A DNA stretch of 64,000 nucleotides, taken from positions 338,553 through 402,552 of the forward strand of contig NZ_JAUOQH010000002.1 in the NCBI RefSeq assembly GCF_030547075.1. Reading direction: 5' to 3'. Made by a program: the position numbers and the translations under genes. Shown here piece after piece: positions 45,515 through 53,548 of the stretch. The notes under the pieces were generated by a model. The model had not been told where the DNA came from. It ran no database searches and saw nothing but the letters and a program-made list of their open reading frames with translations. The stretch's first letter is position 1. The number at the start of each line of letters is the position of its first letter. This stretch comes from Alteromonas sp. 1_MG-2023. GTDB taxonomy: Bacteria; Pseudomonadota; Gammaproteobacteria; Enterobacterales; Alteromonadaceae.

Positions 45515-46183
45515 TTAGGGGGGATCGATATTATCATTCACACTGGTATTTAACCTAAACCACCCTGCAACCGAATGCCGTTCTCGGTTAGCCTTAAGCA
45601 CCTCATGAGGGAAAACTTCACTTAAGAAAATCGCAATCGTACCTTTTTCAGGTAACACCTGAATGCCCTCTAGATCATTTTTCCTCGAATATAAAACTAA
45701 TTCTCCGCCATCGCTGGGCTGCCACTTGTCATTTAAATAGGTCACTACCGACAGCTTTCTATTGCTTTGCCCTTGGAACGCATCTAAATGCCGTTTGTAA
45801 AAATTACCGGGTTCATAACAGGCAAAATGGCTTTCAAATGAAAACAGGCCCATAAATAAGTGACGATTAATATACAGACGTAATGCTTCACACCAATCAA
45901 GCCAAAGCTGCCCTTCTTCTGAGGTGCCGTCTATCCAACAAATTTCGTCGCTTCTCACTTTTTCGTGATGTTGAAATTGCTCAGCCCTGCCAATTCCGGC
46001 ACGTTGATACGCTTGCTTTGACAAAGAATCTTGGCAACGCACTAACGCATCAACAATAAAACTTGGTACCCCTAACGCTCTAATGCTAAAGCCTTTTTCA
46101 TACAAATCATTTACGATGTTACTAAAGTAGCTTTCATCAAAAATATGCAGGGGCTTACGAATATCTAACGGGAAATTTTCCAT
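45515..46183 (-). CDS. 2-oxoglutarate/Fe(II)-dependent oxygenase (prolyl 4-hydroxylase-like)
   Basis: The 222-residue protein has the iron triad HxD...H: HLDAF (~140), distal FPHEV (~192), and the 2-oxoglutarate-binding Arg in RHSVAGWF. YKRHLDAFQGQSNRKLSVVTYLN and GGELVLY match the P4Hc class. The likely substrate is a protein or small metabolite side chain, which cannot be told from sequence. It is monocistronic and divergent from the GNAT-nitrilase gene with a 255-bp gap. Confidence 0.9.
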   Translation of the reverse strand: MENFPLDIRKPLHIFDESYFSNIVNDLYEKGFSIRALGVPSFIVDALVRCQDSLSKQAYQRAGIGRAEQFQHHEKVRSDEICWIDGTSEEGQLWLDWCEALRLYINRHLFMGLFSFESHFACYEPGNFYKRHLDAFQGQSNRKLSVVTYLNDKWQPSDGGELVLYSRKNDLEGIQVLPEKGTIAIFLSEVFPHEVLKANRERHSVAGWFRLNTSVNDNIDPP

Positions 46184-46438
46184 GGGTTGTTATTTTACTT
46201 GGCTAAGTGATAGCACCAAAAAAGGGATGCGGGTTTATACGCTTAAGTCAGCCTTGCAGCAAGCAAAAAATGCTCAGTTTGCGAACAATAAAACACCGTA
46301 CCTTAGCATTTATATAAAGCCTTGGTTTTAAGGGGAATAAAACTTGCTTTAAAACGTCTAATACACCAAAAATAATAGCGTTAGCCCCACGGAAATAAAT
46401 ATGCTCAAATATGTAAAACAACCACTGGTGGTAAAGGC

Positions 46439-47995
46439 ATGAGTCAGGATCAAACAGTAATTGAAGAAACTGAACATCATCTTGCACTGCGAAATCTTCG
46501 CCTAGATGATTACAGCGATGTAAAAGCGTTAATGGACAATGTCTATGCAAACGTAGGTGGCGCTTGGCCTTACAATAATTTTAAGGCGCAAGTCACAACG
46601 TTTCCCGAAGGACAAATCTGTTTAGAAGATAAAGGCAAAGTTGTTGCGTTCGCTATTTCGGTCATTGTTGATTACGACCAATTCGGTGATAAGCATAGCT
46701 ACGACGAAATTACTGGTGATGCGTACCTCACCACCCACGATCCAAATGGCGATGTGTTATACGGCGTGGAAGTTATAGTGTGTCCAGATTATCGAGGGCT
46801 GCGATTAGGACGACGTTTGTATGAAGCCCGCAAAGAGCTATGCAGAAACTTAAATTTGAAGTCGATTATGGCTGGCGGCCGTATTCCTACTTACAAAAAT
46901 TACGCGAAAGAACTGTCGCCCTATGAATACATTGAACAGGTCAAATCAAAAGATATTTACGATCCTATTCTAACCTTTCAATTATCGAATGGGTTTGAAG
47001 TTAAGCAGGTGCTTAGCGCCTATTTACCTGAAGACGAAGCATCTAAAGGCTATGCAACCTTATTACAATGGCACAATATCTATTATGAGCCAAACAACCC
47101 GTCTTTAATCACGGGTCGAAAGTCGAATGCCCGTATTGGCTGTATTCAGTGGCAAATGCGTTATTTCAATAATGTGGAAGAGCTATTACAGCAGGTAGAG
47201 TATTTTGTAGATGCATTGTCAGATTATTCTTGCGATGTGGCACTCTTCCCAGAATTTTTTAATGCGCCATTAATGGGGCTTAGCCCATCTGAGACCTCAA
47301 TTGATGCAATATGGCACTTGGCAACGTACACAGATGAAATTTTAACGTCTATCTCTCACCTTGCCGTGTCGTATAACATTACGATTATTGCGGGCTCAAT
47401 GCCTGTAGTAGAGGAAGATGAGCTTTATAACGTAAGTTATATCTGTAAGCGCGATGGTACCATTGAAAGTCAGTACAAATTACACCTTACCCCGCACGAA
47501 AAGAAAGATTGGATAATGAAAGGCGGTAACAGCCTGAAAGTATTTGACACAGACTTCGGGAAAATTGGTGTACTTATTTGTTACGACGTAGAGTTTCCTG
47601 AGCTAGCAAGGCTACTATCCGAACAAGAAATGCAAATCCTCTTTGTGCCGTTTTGGACAGACACTAAAAATGGCTACTTGCGCGTAAGACGATGTGCACA
47701 AGCCCGTGCTATTGAAAACGAGTGTTATGTAGCTATTGCAGGTAGCGTTGGTAATTTACCTAAAGTAGACAACGTAGATATTCAGTACGGACAAACAGCG
47801 GTATTTTCACCTAGTGACTTTGCGTTCCCTCACGATGCTATTGTATCTGAAACCACACCGAACACTGAAATGACGCTAATTGTTGACTTAGATTTGGACA
47901 AACTCACAAAGCTTCAAAATGAAGGTTCAGTGAGAAACTATCTCGATCGCCGCCGTGATTTGTATCGTGTGGAATGGTTTAATAACGATACTTAA
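46439..47995 (+). CDS. GNAT acetyltransferase fused to a carbon-nitrogen hydrolase
   Basis: The 518-residue fusion has an N-terminal GNAT domain (~15-215) with the acetyl-CoA loop VIVCPDYRGLRLGRRLYEARK (a DYRGLRLGRRLYE core). The nitrilase-superfamily domain (~225-515) has the triad Glu in LFPEFF (~269), Lys in YKLHLTP (~346) and Cys in LICYDVEFPE (~381). The fused family is known from many bacteria but its substrate is undefined. An acyl-amide or amine-linked metabolite processed by both halves is inferred. A 5' neighbour gene is divergent and no downstream partner is co-transcribed. Confidence 0.92.
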   Translation: MSQDQTVIEETEHHLALRNLRLDDYSDVKALMDNVYANVGGAWPYNNFKAQVTTFPEGQICLEDKGKVVAFAISVIVDYDQFGDKHSYDEITGDAYLTTHDPNGDVLYGVEVIVCPDYRGLRLGRRLYEARKELCRNLNLKSIMAGGRIPTYKNYAKELSPYEYIEQVKSKDIYDPILTFQLSNGFEVKQVLSAYLPEDEASKGYATLLQWHNIYYEPNNPSLITGRKSNARIGCIQWQMRYFNNVEELLQQVEYFVDALSDYSCDVALFPEFFNAPLMGLSPSETSIDAIWHLATYTDEILTSISHLAVSYNITIIAGSMPVVEEDELYNVSYICKRDGTIESQYKLHLTPHEKKDWIMKGGNSLKVFDTDFGKIGVLICYDVEFPELARLLSEQEMQILFVPFWTDTKNGYLRVRRCAQARAIENECYVAIAGSVGNLPKVDNVDIQYGQTAVFSPSDFAFPHDAIVSETTPNTEMTLIVDLDLDKLTKLQNEGSVRNYLDRRRDLYRVEWFNNDT

Positions 47996-48130
47996 TCGCC
48001 ATTGGTATTTATAATTAATTCAATATAATATCGATGTTATTATGCGCGATTAATTATGTTTCGGTTACTGCACCTTAAACAAGATAGGTGCAGTTAACCC
48101 AAAGCTTAAATGAGAGAAAATAGAGAACTT

Positions 48131-48955
48131 ATGGCAAATAATTCGAATAATGATGATTTTCCAACTATTCGCTTAGATGACGAAGATCGTCGCGACTACC
48201 AAAAAAAGCGTCAACCTACGCCCACTAGAGCGTCTTCGAATTCCCCATCGCCTTCTAGCCCTCCTCCTAAAACGTCTGAAAAAAAGAGTAGCGGTGGAAA
48301 TGGTCTCTGGGTCTTCCTAGTTGCAGTTATCGCGATTGCTGCCTGCGGCGGTTGTTACTACTTATACACCTTAGTAGAACAGCAAAAAGAGGTCGCGTCA
48401 CTAGCAGAAAAACGTATTCTTGAATTAGAAAACAAACTGTCTGCTACCGGTGAAGAAATGGGCGAGTCGACGGTTGCCTTACAAGTAAAAGTGAACGAGC
48501 TGGCAAGCAAGACAAACGATTTGTGGGAACAGATGGATAAACTCTGGGCGTCTGCCTGGCGTAGAAACCAAAAAGAGATTGCTGACTTAGGTGATAGAGT
48601 GGGTAATGTTCAAACTGCCCTTCAAGGCAATATTAAGAAAGTTTCTGACGATCTTGCTAGTCAAAATAGCCAAGTGGGTTCGGTTAAAAATCAATTAGCT
48701 TCACTCGCTGACGAAATTCTTGCACTAAACGTGCAACTTGAGCAAGTCTCGAATGATAAACAAAGCAGTGAACAGCAATTACGTAACCTGTCCGACAAAT
48801 TGTCAGTGTTGGAACAGCGCAACACGTCACTTTCTGGGCGTATTACTAGTCTTGAGAATGAGTTAAGAGAGATTGCCACTAAGGTAGTTTCACGAAGTAC
48901 AACTAGCTCAACAGGTAGCACACCAGCTTCTAACGCGGGTCTGTCACAAGGCTAA
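48131..48955 (+). CDS. Single-pass membrane protein with long periplasmic coiled coil
   Basis: The 274-residue protein (ATG 48131; an in-frame ATG at 48110 is weaker) has a cytoplasmic Ser/Pro-rich N-tail (~1-60). One helix (~62-85, LWVFLVAVIAIAACGGCYYL) is followed by a heptad-rich coiled coil to the C-terminus (~90-260), ending in a Ser/Thr-rich tail. I do not recognise a family. The layout is that of ATP-independent envelope scaffolds. It ends at a strong intrinsic terminator. Confidence 0.75.
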   Translation: MANNSNNDDFPTIRLDDEDRRDYQKKRQPTPTRASSNSPSPSSPPPKTSEKKSSGGNGLWVFLVAVIAIAACGGCYYLYTLVEQQKEVASLAEKRILELENKLSATGEEMGESTVALQVKVNELASKTNDLWEQMDKLWASAWRRNQKEIADLGDRVGNVQTALQGNIKKVSDDLASQNSQVGSVKNQLASLADEILALNVQLEQVSNDKQSSEQQLRNLSDKLSVLEQRNTSLSGRITSLENELREIATKVVSRSTTSSTGSTPASNAGLSQG

Positions 48956-48984
48956 GCATCAAGTTTAGTTCTATAGCGTTATCT

Positions 48985-49008
48985 AAGGAGCCTTTCGGCT
49001 CCTTTTTT
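48985..49008 (+). terminator. Intrinsic terminator after the coiled-coil gene
   Basis: AAGGAGCC and GGCTCCTT pair over a TTTC loop and run into six T residues. It serves the rightward transcript and lies eight bases before the convergent M48 gene end. Confidence 0.93.
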
Positions 49009-49015
49009 GTTTGTT

Positions 49016-50296
49016 TTATTGTGGAACGGCGTGCTTTTCAGCATTTTCTATCCGAGCTTTGGTAGTGGGGTGAGATTGAAACCAACTATTACCTGTTTCT
49101 TCCCCTGCGTCATCATTTGATAATTTACGCATTACATCCGCAAAATCAGCGGGACTTCGTTGCATCAATTTTAATTGTGAAATAGCGAAGTTGTCGGCCT
49201 GCCATTCATGCTTTTGTGAGTATTGGTTTTGTATGACACTAGTACCGATACCCATAAAAGACTCAATTGCCCCGCTTATATCACCGAAAAAGTAACTTAT
49301 TGCTAGGGTTGCTAATAAAGACTCCGCCACCATTTGCATGGAATGGTTTTGCGCCACATGACCAATTTCGTGTAACAAAATGGCATCGAGTAACCCTTGA
49401 TCGCCATCCACCAGTGTGACTAAATCATCGGTGAACACTATGGTGCCGTCTGGCAACGCGAAGGCATTGGGCCCAATTATCTCGGAATCTCTAAAGTGAA
49501 CCCGAATGTTGTTTGTTGCTATCCCTTTAGACTGTCGGTGTTCACTTGTTGGCAGGCTTACTTGCTGGTTGTTATATTGGACCACTTGCTCTAAAACAGC
49601 GTCGAAGCCCATCAACAACTGCTTACGTTGCGACTCTGGAAGCGTGCTAGGCTCCAACATAGAATAATCTAATGCGCTCAACGTATGCTGGGAAGCTAAG
49701 GTTTTAATAGAGTACGGTACCTGGTCAGCAAATTTAACGGCTGCCCATGGCATCCCTTGTACAAAAATAACGTAGAGTAAAAGCGGTACTAATAAAACAC
49801 TCGCGATTAACCACCGCTTTCTCGTTTCCATTTGAGAGATTCGACTACCTGCCCCACCATCTAACCACTGATCTAACAGTGGTGATGGTGAACAAACCAA
49901 TAAGCGGTCGTTAGGTAAGGTGATTTCTCGAGGCAAGTTACCCAGCTTCGACTTCGCGTTAACTTGCGATTGTTCAAACCTTAAAGGCGCAGTGCTTTCA
50001 CTATCTAGCTCAGCGATTTTCACAATCTCTACATCAGCGCTTTCGCTAATCTCTACATCAGCGCTTTCGCTAATCTCTACGCCAGCGCTTTGGGCTATCG
50101 ATATGCCAGCGCTTTGGGCAATCCCTACGCCAACGCTTACGTCTGCTGCAGTATTGCTTTCGCCTAATACTAGGTCGCTTTTAGAAACACACTGTTCATC
50201 GTTTAAGAAACGAATAATCAATGCATTATCTTCAATACTCGCGGTAATAGGTGTTACCGATGAACCTTCTGATTGATATAACTGCCCGTCTATCAT
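49016..50296 (-). CDS. M48-family metallopeptidase with N-terminal repeat region
   Basis: The 426-residue membrane protein has a zinc-binding LLHEIGHVAQNH motif (HEIGH at ~307-311) and third ligand Glu in KHEWQADNFA, with one helix near residues 165-190 before the peptidase domain. The N-terminal ~95 residues contain five eight-residue repeats (DVEISESA and variants) that are absent from ordinary M48 proteins. The gene is four bases after the DUF898 gene, which is often paired with such peptidases. It probably degrades misfolded envelope proteins, as BepA/HtpX relatives do; the substrate is inferred. Confidence 0.88.
   Translation of the reverse strand: MIDGQLYQSEGSSVTPITASIEDNALIIRFLNDEQCVSKSDLVLGESNTAADVSVGVGIAQSAGISIAQSAGVEISESADVEISESADVEIVKIAELDSESTAPLRFEQSQVNAKSKLGNLPREITLPNDRLLVCSPSPLLDQWLDGGAGSRISQMETRKRWLIASVLLVPLLLYVIFVQGMPWAAVKFADQVPYSIKTLASQHTLSALDYSMLEPSTLPESQRKQLLMGFDAVLEQVVQYNNQQVSLPTSEHRQSKGIATNNIRVHFRDSEIIGPNAFALPDGTIVFTDDLVTLVDGDQGLLDAILLHEIGHVAQNHSMQMVAESLLATLAISYFFGDISGAIESFMGIGTSVIQNQYSQKHEWQADNFAISQLKLMQRSPADFADVMRKLSNDDAGEETGNSWFQSHPTTKARIENAEKHAVPQ
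50024..50143. repeat. Five 24-bp tandem repeats inside the M48 gene
   Basis: Consecutive 24-bp units begin at 50024, 50048, 50072, 50096 and 50120. The first two are identical and the others diverge gradually. They encode SESADVEI-type octapeptides. The unit length keeps the reading frame, so slippage changes the length of the N-terminal spacer only. Confidence 0.9.
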
Positions 50297-50300
50297 TAGG

Positions 50301-51491
50301 CTAGCCTAATGCGACATCAACATCGAACAATGTAGCCGCTTCTTCAGCAGTCGCGCCCACAGACCCGGTGTTAACTGAGGTTACGCTATCAATGCCTGAT
50401 AACACTGTGACCTCAGTCGCATTCGCAAAGAAACGAGCACTGCGAATTTTCGCCCAAGGAATAGCAAACCCTAAGGATAAAACGATAGCAATAACGTTTG
50501 TGCTTCTAAGCCATACCAGCGGCATTACACCCACATTGGAATCAAATCGCGCCACATCTGGAATTTCGCTGTTTGCATAAATATGGTTACGAATGAGTGC
50601 AGTATAAAAACTGGACGAAATAGCAAAGGCGATAATATACATAGCAAAGAAGGCGAGCATAGCCATAGGCGCGCCGGTTTCTAATGTTTGCATAACGCTA
50701 GTGAAGCCAAAACCCATTATGCTCACACCTATAATAAATACTGCCGCGACAATACCCACAGCCCCGAATGATGCCAAATAGTAGGAACCTGTGCTCAGTT
50801 TAGTGCGAAAACGACTGTCACCGAACGCAGATTTGTCAACGAGGTATTCATCTATCTTCTTAAGCGCCCATGGCAACATTAAGTACATGGTAAATAAGCT
50901 AACGAAAGGCAAAACAACGAAAACGACAAATGCATCGCCAAAGCCGCCGTTAAATTTAAACCGAACATTTCGATATCCTGTCATACGCATACTGAAACGT
51001 TGACCTAGCACTATCATAAAAGGCGTAAATAGCATTAAAGCCAACACCATGACTGCACCTGCAATAGGGTTTAGGGCACTTAAAATGAAGTAACTTGCAA
51101 ATAGACACACCGCAATAATACGGCCTTTTAAAATTTGTAGAGGATGGGCTAAATAGGAGAACCGATGACCGTCAATTTCAGTATTACCATAAAAGTAACG
51201 GTTTGTTCTTACCTTTGCCCACGCAGAATAAATACCTAAAGTCACAATGGTAAGCAATAAGTTCACAATCCAAATAGAAAAGAATTCTGACGCTTTACCA
51301 TGAAAGGAAACCTTACCCTTTCTCAAAACGTCTGCGGTAGGTGCTGTAGGTGGGTTTTCTGGTGATGCAAACTGCGCGATACGCTCTTCTAACTCGTGAG
51401 CCCGTTCTGGGTGCTCAACTTCATTAAGAGTAGCGCGAGCTTGTTTTAATTCTTCCAGTGAATACGTTGAGTAATCGATACTTGATGACAT
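50301..51491 (-). CDS. DUF898 (YjgN-like) membrane protein
   Basis: The 396-residue protein has a short soluble N-terminus (~1-60, charged) and about eight helices in two repeated blocks. FHGKASEFFSIWIVNLLLTIVTLGIYSAWAKVRTNRYFYGNT (seen in parts) is the DUF898 signature, and SFGIPWAK-like motifs recur near residue 345. The function is unknown. It is the first gene of a pair with the M48 peptidase, four bases apart, and is separated from rpsO by a terminator. A membrane scaffold or transporter for the peptidase is inference. Confidence 0.88.
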   Translation of the reverse strand: MSSSIDYSTYSLEELKQARATLNEVEHPERAHELEERIAQFASPENPPTAPTADVLRKGKVSFHGKASEFFSIWIVNLLLTIVTLGIYSAWAKVRTNRYFYGNTEIDGHRFSYLAHPLQILKGRIIAVCLFASYFILSALNPIAGAVMVLALMLFTPFMIVLGQRFSMRMTGYRNVRFKFNGGFGDAFVVFVVLPFVSLFTMYLMLPWALKKIDEYLVDKSAFGDSRFRTKLSTGSYYLASFGAVGIVAAVFIIGVSIMGFGFTSVMQTLETGAPMAMLAFFAMYIIAFAISSSFYTALIRNHIYANSEIPDVARFDSNVGVMPLVWLRSTNVIAIVLSLGFAIPWAKIRSARFFANATEVTVLSGIDSVTSVNTGSVGATAEEAATLFDVDVALG

Positions 51492-51587
51492 ACATCCCTC
51501 TTATTATTAGTAACTTCCATATGCTTAAAGCATTACAAAACTAAACATACGCAATATTTAATATTCGGGCAACGTTTTAAAGGTATA

Positions 51588-51612
51588 AAAAAAGCACCCT
51601 AGGGTGCTTTTT
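51588..51612. terminator. rpsO terminator
   Basis: AAAAAGCACCCT and AGGGTGCTTTTTT form a tight stem with T-runs on both strands. It lies 17 bases after the rpsO stop and isolates rpsO from the DUF898 gene on the same strand. Confidence 0.93.
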
Positions 51613-51629
51613 TCATTAAAAACTTAAGC

Positions 51630-51899
51630 TTATCGACGTAGGCCAAGACGCTTAATTAGGTCAAGATAACGCTCAGCGTTCTTGCCTTTAAGGTAGTCTA
51701 GAAGCTTACGACGCTGGCTAACCATACGTAAAAGACCGCGACGTGAGTGGTGGTCTTTCTTATGATCAGCAAAATGGCCTTGAAGCTTGTTGATGTTGTG
51801 AGTTAACAACGCAACTTGAACTTCAGGTGAACCAGTATCACCTTCTTTTACGCCATAATCAGCAATGATTGTTGCAGTTTCGTCTTTAGTTAGTGACAT
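51630..51899 (-). CDS. rpsO: 30S ribosomal protein S15
   Basis: The 89-residue protein is typical S15: [49 protein letters not shown] and the ending IKRLGLRR. It binds the three-way junction of 16S rRNA helices 20-22. A GGAG ribosome site precedes the ATG. The 106-base leader upstream may hold the autoregulatory S15 site known in other gammaproteobacteria, which was not resolved here. The usual downstream neighbour pnp is not present. Confidence 0.97.
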   Translation of the reverse strand: MSLTKDETATIIADYGVKEGDTGSPEVQVALLTHNINKLQGHFADHKKDHHSRRGLLRMVSQRRKLLDYLKGKNAERYLDLIKRLGLRR

Positions 51900-52005
51900 A
51901 ACATTCTCCTAAATTATGTCCGGCCGATCACTAATTCAGCCAGACGGAATGAAGCGCGTATTATAATGACAGCGCGCGAGTTAGCAAGGGAAAGTACAAA
52001 CTTTA

Positions 52006-52977
52006 TCAGTTGTACACTACCCGTCTTTTCGGATTAACAAAAATATCGCCATTAGACGTTGGCTGATCTTTCGGATCTTGTACACCTTCCCCTACGCCTA
52101 AAAATAAACCTTGTTCGTTTTCACCAAAATAAACGCGGTAAGGTTGGCCAATAACAAGTGCTTCGCTACAAGTACCTTTCACGCTTTGGCCGTTATCGAA
52201 ACGATGTTTTTCAGCATCGTTAATGAAAACCACAGGTAAGCGACTTACCGCGGTATCCATGGGGATCATAAACGCATCAAGTGCAGCAAAGTCCCCTTCT
52301 TCCAACGCTTCTTGGGTAGCAATAAGGGTATCAAGAGATACCATTTTATCTGTTGGATAATCTGCTACTTCAGTGCGATGTAAACGAGTAACATATGCAC
52401 CGCACTCAAGAATTTGACCAATATCGTCTACTAACGAACGAATATAAGTGCCTTTACTACATTTAACCCGCATATCCACTTCAGGCAACGCAATACGGGT
52501 AACTTCGAGTTCAAATATTTCGATGTCTCTGGCTTCACGCTCAACCGTTATCCCCTGACGAGCATAATGATAAAGGGGCTTGCCTTGGTGTTTTAAGGCC
52601 GAAAACATGGAAGGCACTTGCTTGCTTTTACCTAAGAATTGCAAACACGTGTTTCGAACCGTCTCTTCGCCTACTGTTACTGGCTTTTCTTCAACAACTT
52701 CACCGTCTGCGTCAGAGGTAGTAGTACGAATACCTAAAGTAGCAGTCACTTCATAGGTTTTCTCTGCATCTAATAGAAACTGAGAAAACTTAGTGGCTTC
52801 GCCTAAACACAATGGCAGCATACCGCTAGCTAAAGGGTCTAGTGCACCTGTGTGCCCACCTTTCGAAGCTTTGAACAACCAACGTACCTTTTGAAGAAGT
52901 TGGTTTGAAGAACCACCTAATGGCTTATCTAGCAACACTATGCCGTTAATATCACGGCCTTTACGACGCCTTGCCAT
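52006..52977 (-). CDS. truB: tRNA pseudouridine(55) synthase
   Basis: The 323-residue enzyme converts U55 of tRNA to pseudouridine. The catalytic Asp is in [11 protein letters not shown] (~residue 47), with [15 protein letters not shown] before it, and motifs [16 protein letters not shown] and [16 protein letters not shown]-terminal PUA-like region follows (~250-323). It starts one base after the rbfA stop and belongs to the infB-rbfA-truB-rpsO cluster. Length is usual. Confidence 0.97.
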   Translation of the reverse strand: MARRRKGRDINGIVLLDKPLGGSSNQLLQKVRWLFKASKGGHTGALDPLASGMLPLCLGEATKFSQFLLDAEKTYEVTATLGIRTTTSDADGEVVEEKPVTVGEETVRNTCLQFLGKSKQVPSMFSALKHQGKPLYHYARQGITVEREARDIEIFELEVTRIALPEVDMRVKCSKGTYIRSLVDDIGQILECGAYVTRLHRTEVADYPTDKMVSLDTLIATQEALEEGDFAALDAFMIPMDTAVSRLPVVFINDAEKHRFDNGQSVKGTCSEALVIGQPYRVYFGENEQGLFLGVGEGVQDPKDQPTSNGDIFVNPKRRVVYN

Positions 52978-53379
52978 TTATTCCTTCTCTTCTGACTCGT
53001 CGGTATCTCGCTTTGCGTCATCTGCCGCAACGGTCTGCGATACCAAGTTAGAAATGCGCATACCTTCAATAATTGATTTATCTTCAAAGAAATGAAGGTG
53101 CGGTACAGAACGCATACGTAAACGCTTAGCCAAAATGCTGCGAATAAACGGTTGAAACTCGGCCAACTGCTTTATTTGTCTTTTGCCTTCTTCTTCTGTG
53201 CTGTTATAGATAGTCACGTAAATTTTAGCATGGGCTAAATCTCGTGTTACTTCTACTTCAGACACAGTAATAAGTGGCATATCGCCTACGCGGTGTTTGT
53301 ATTCATTTTGCAGAATGCTAGCCACTTCTTTATGAACTTGCTGCGACACTCTGTCGGTACGTGAAAATTCACGAGCCAT
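52978..53379 (-). CDS. rbfA: Ribosome-binding factor A
   Basis: The 133-residue protein has the RbfA KH-like fold: REFSRTDRVSQQVHKEVASIL, TVSEVEVTRDLAHAKIYVT and SVPHLHFFEDKSI. It matures the 30S subunit at low temperature. The tail is acidic. The stop is directly followed by truB. It lies 169 bases after infB, with an intrinsic terminator between them. Confidence 0.96.
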   Translation of the reverse strand: MAREFSRTDRVSQQVHKEVASILQNEYKHRVGDMPLITVSEVEVTRDLAHAKIYVTIYNSTEEEGKRQIKQLAEFQPFIRSILAKRLRMRSVPHLHFFEDKSIIEGMRISNLVSQTVAADDAKRDTDESEEKE

Positions 53380-53502
53380 AACTTTCTCCTATCTTTAAAT
53401 CAGCGATAGTTGCCAATCACTTTAACGCAAAGCCTTTTAAAGGTTTAGCCTCTAAAGCTTAGTTTAAATAAGCTAAGCTGTTGCGAAAGTGACAGACAAA
53501 AA

Positions 53503-53520
53503 CGGGGGCTTGTGCCCCCG
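53503..53520 (-). terminator. Intrinsic terminator between infB and rbfA
   Basis: CGGGGGC and GCCCCCG pair over a four-base loop. On the leftward strand the stem is followed by TTTTTG. It lies 28-46 bases past the infB stop, so rbfA-truB-rpsO must depend on read-through or their own promoter. Confidence 0.88.
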
Positions 53521-53548
53521 CTTTATTTATACTGATTTAGTGAGGCAA

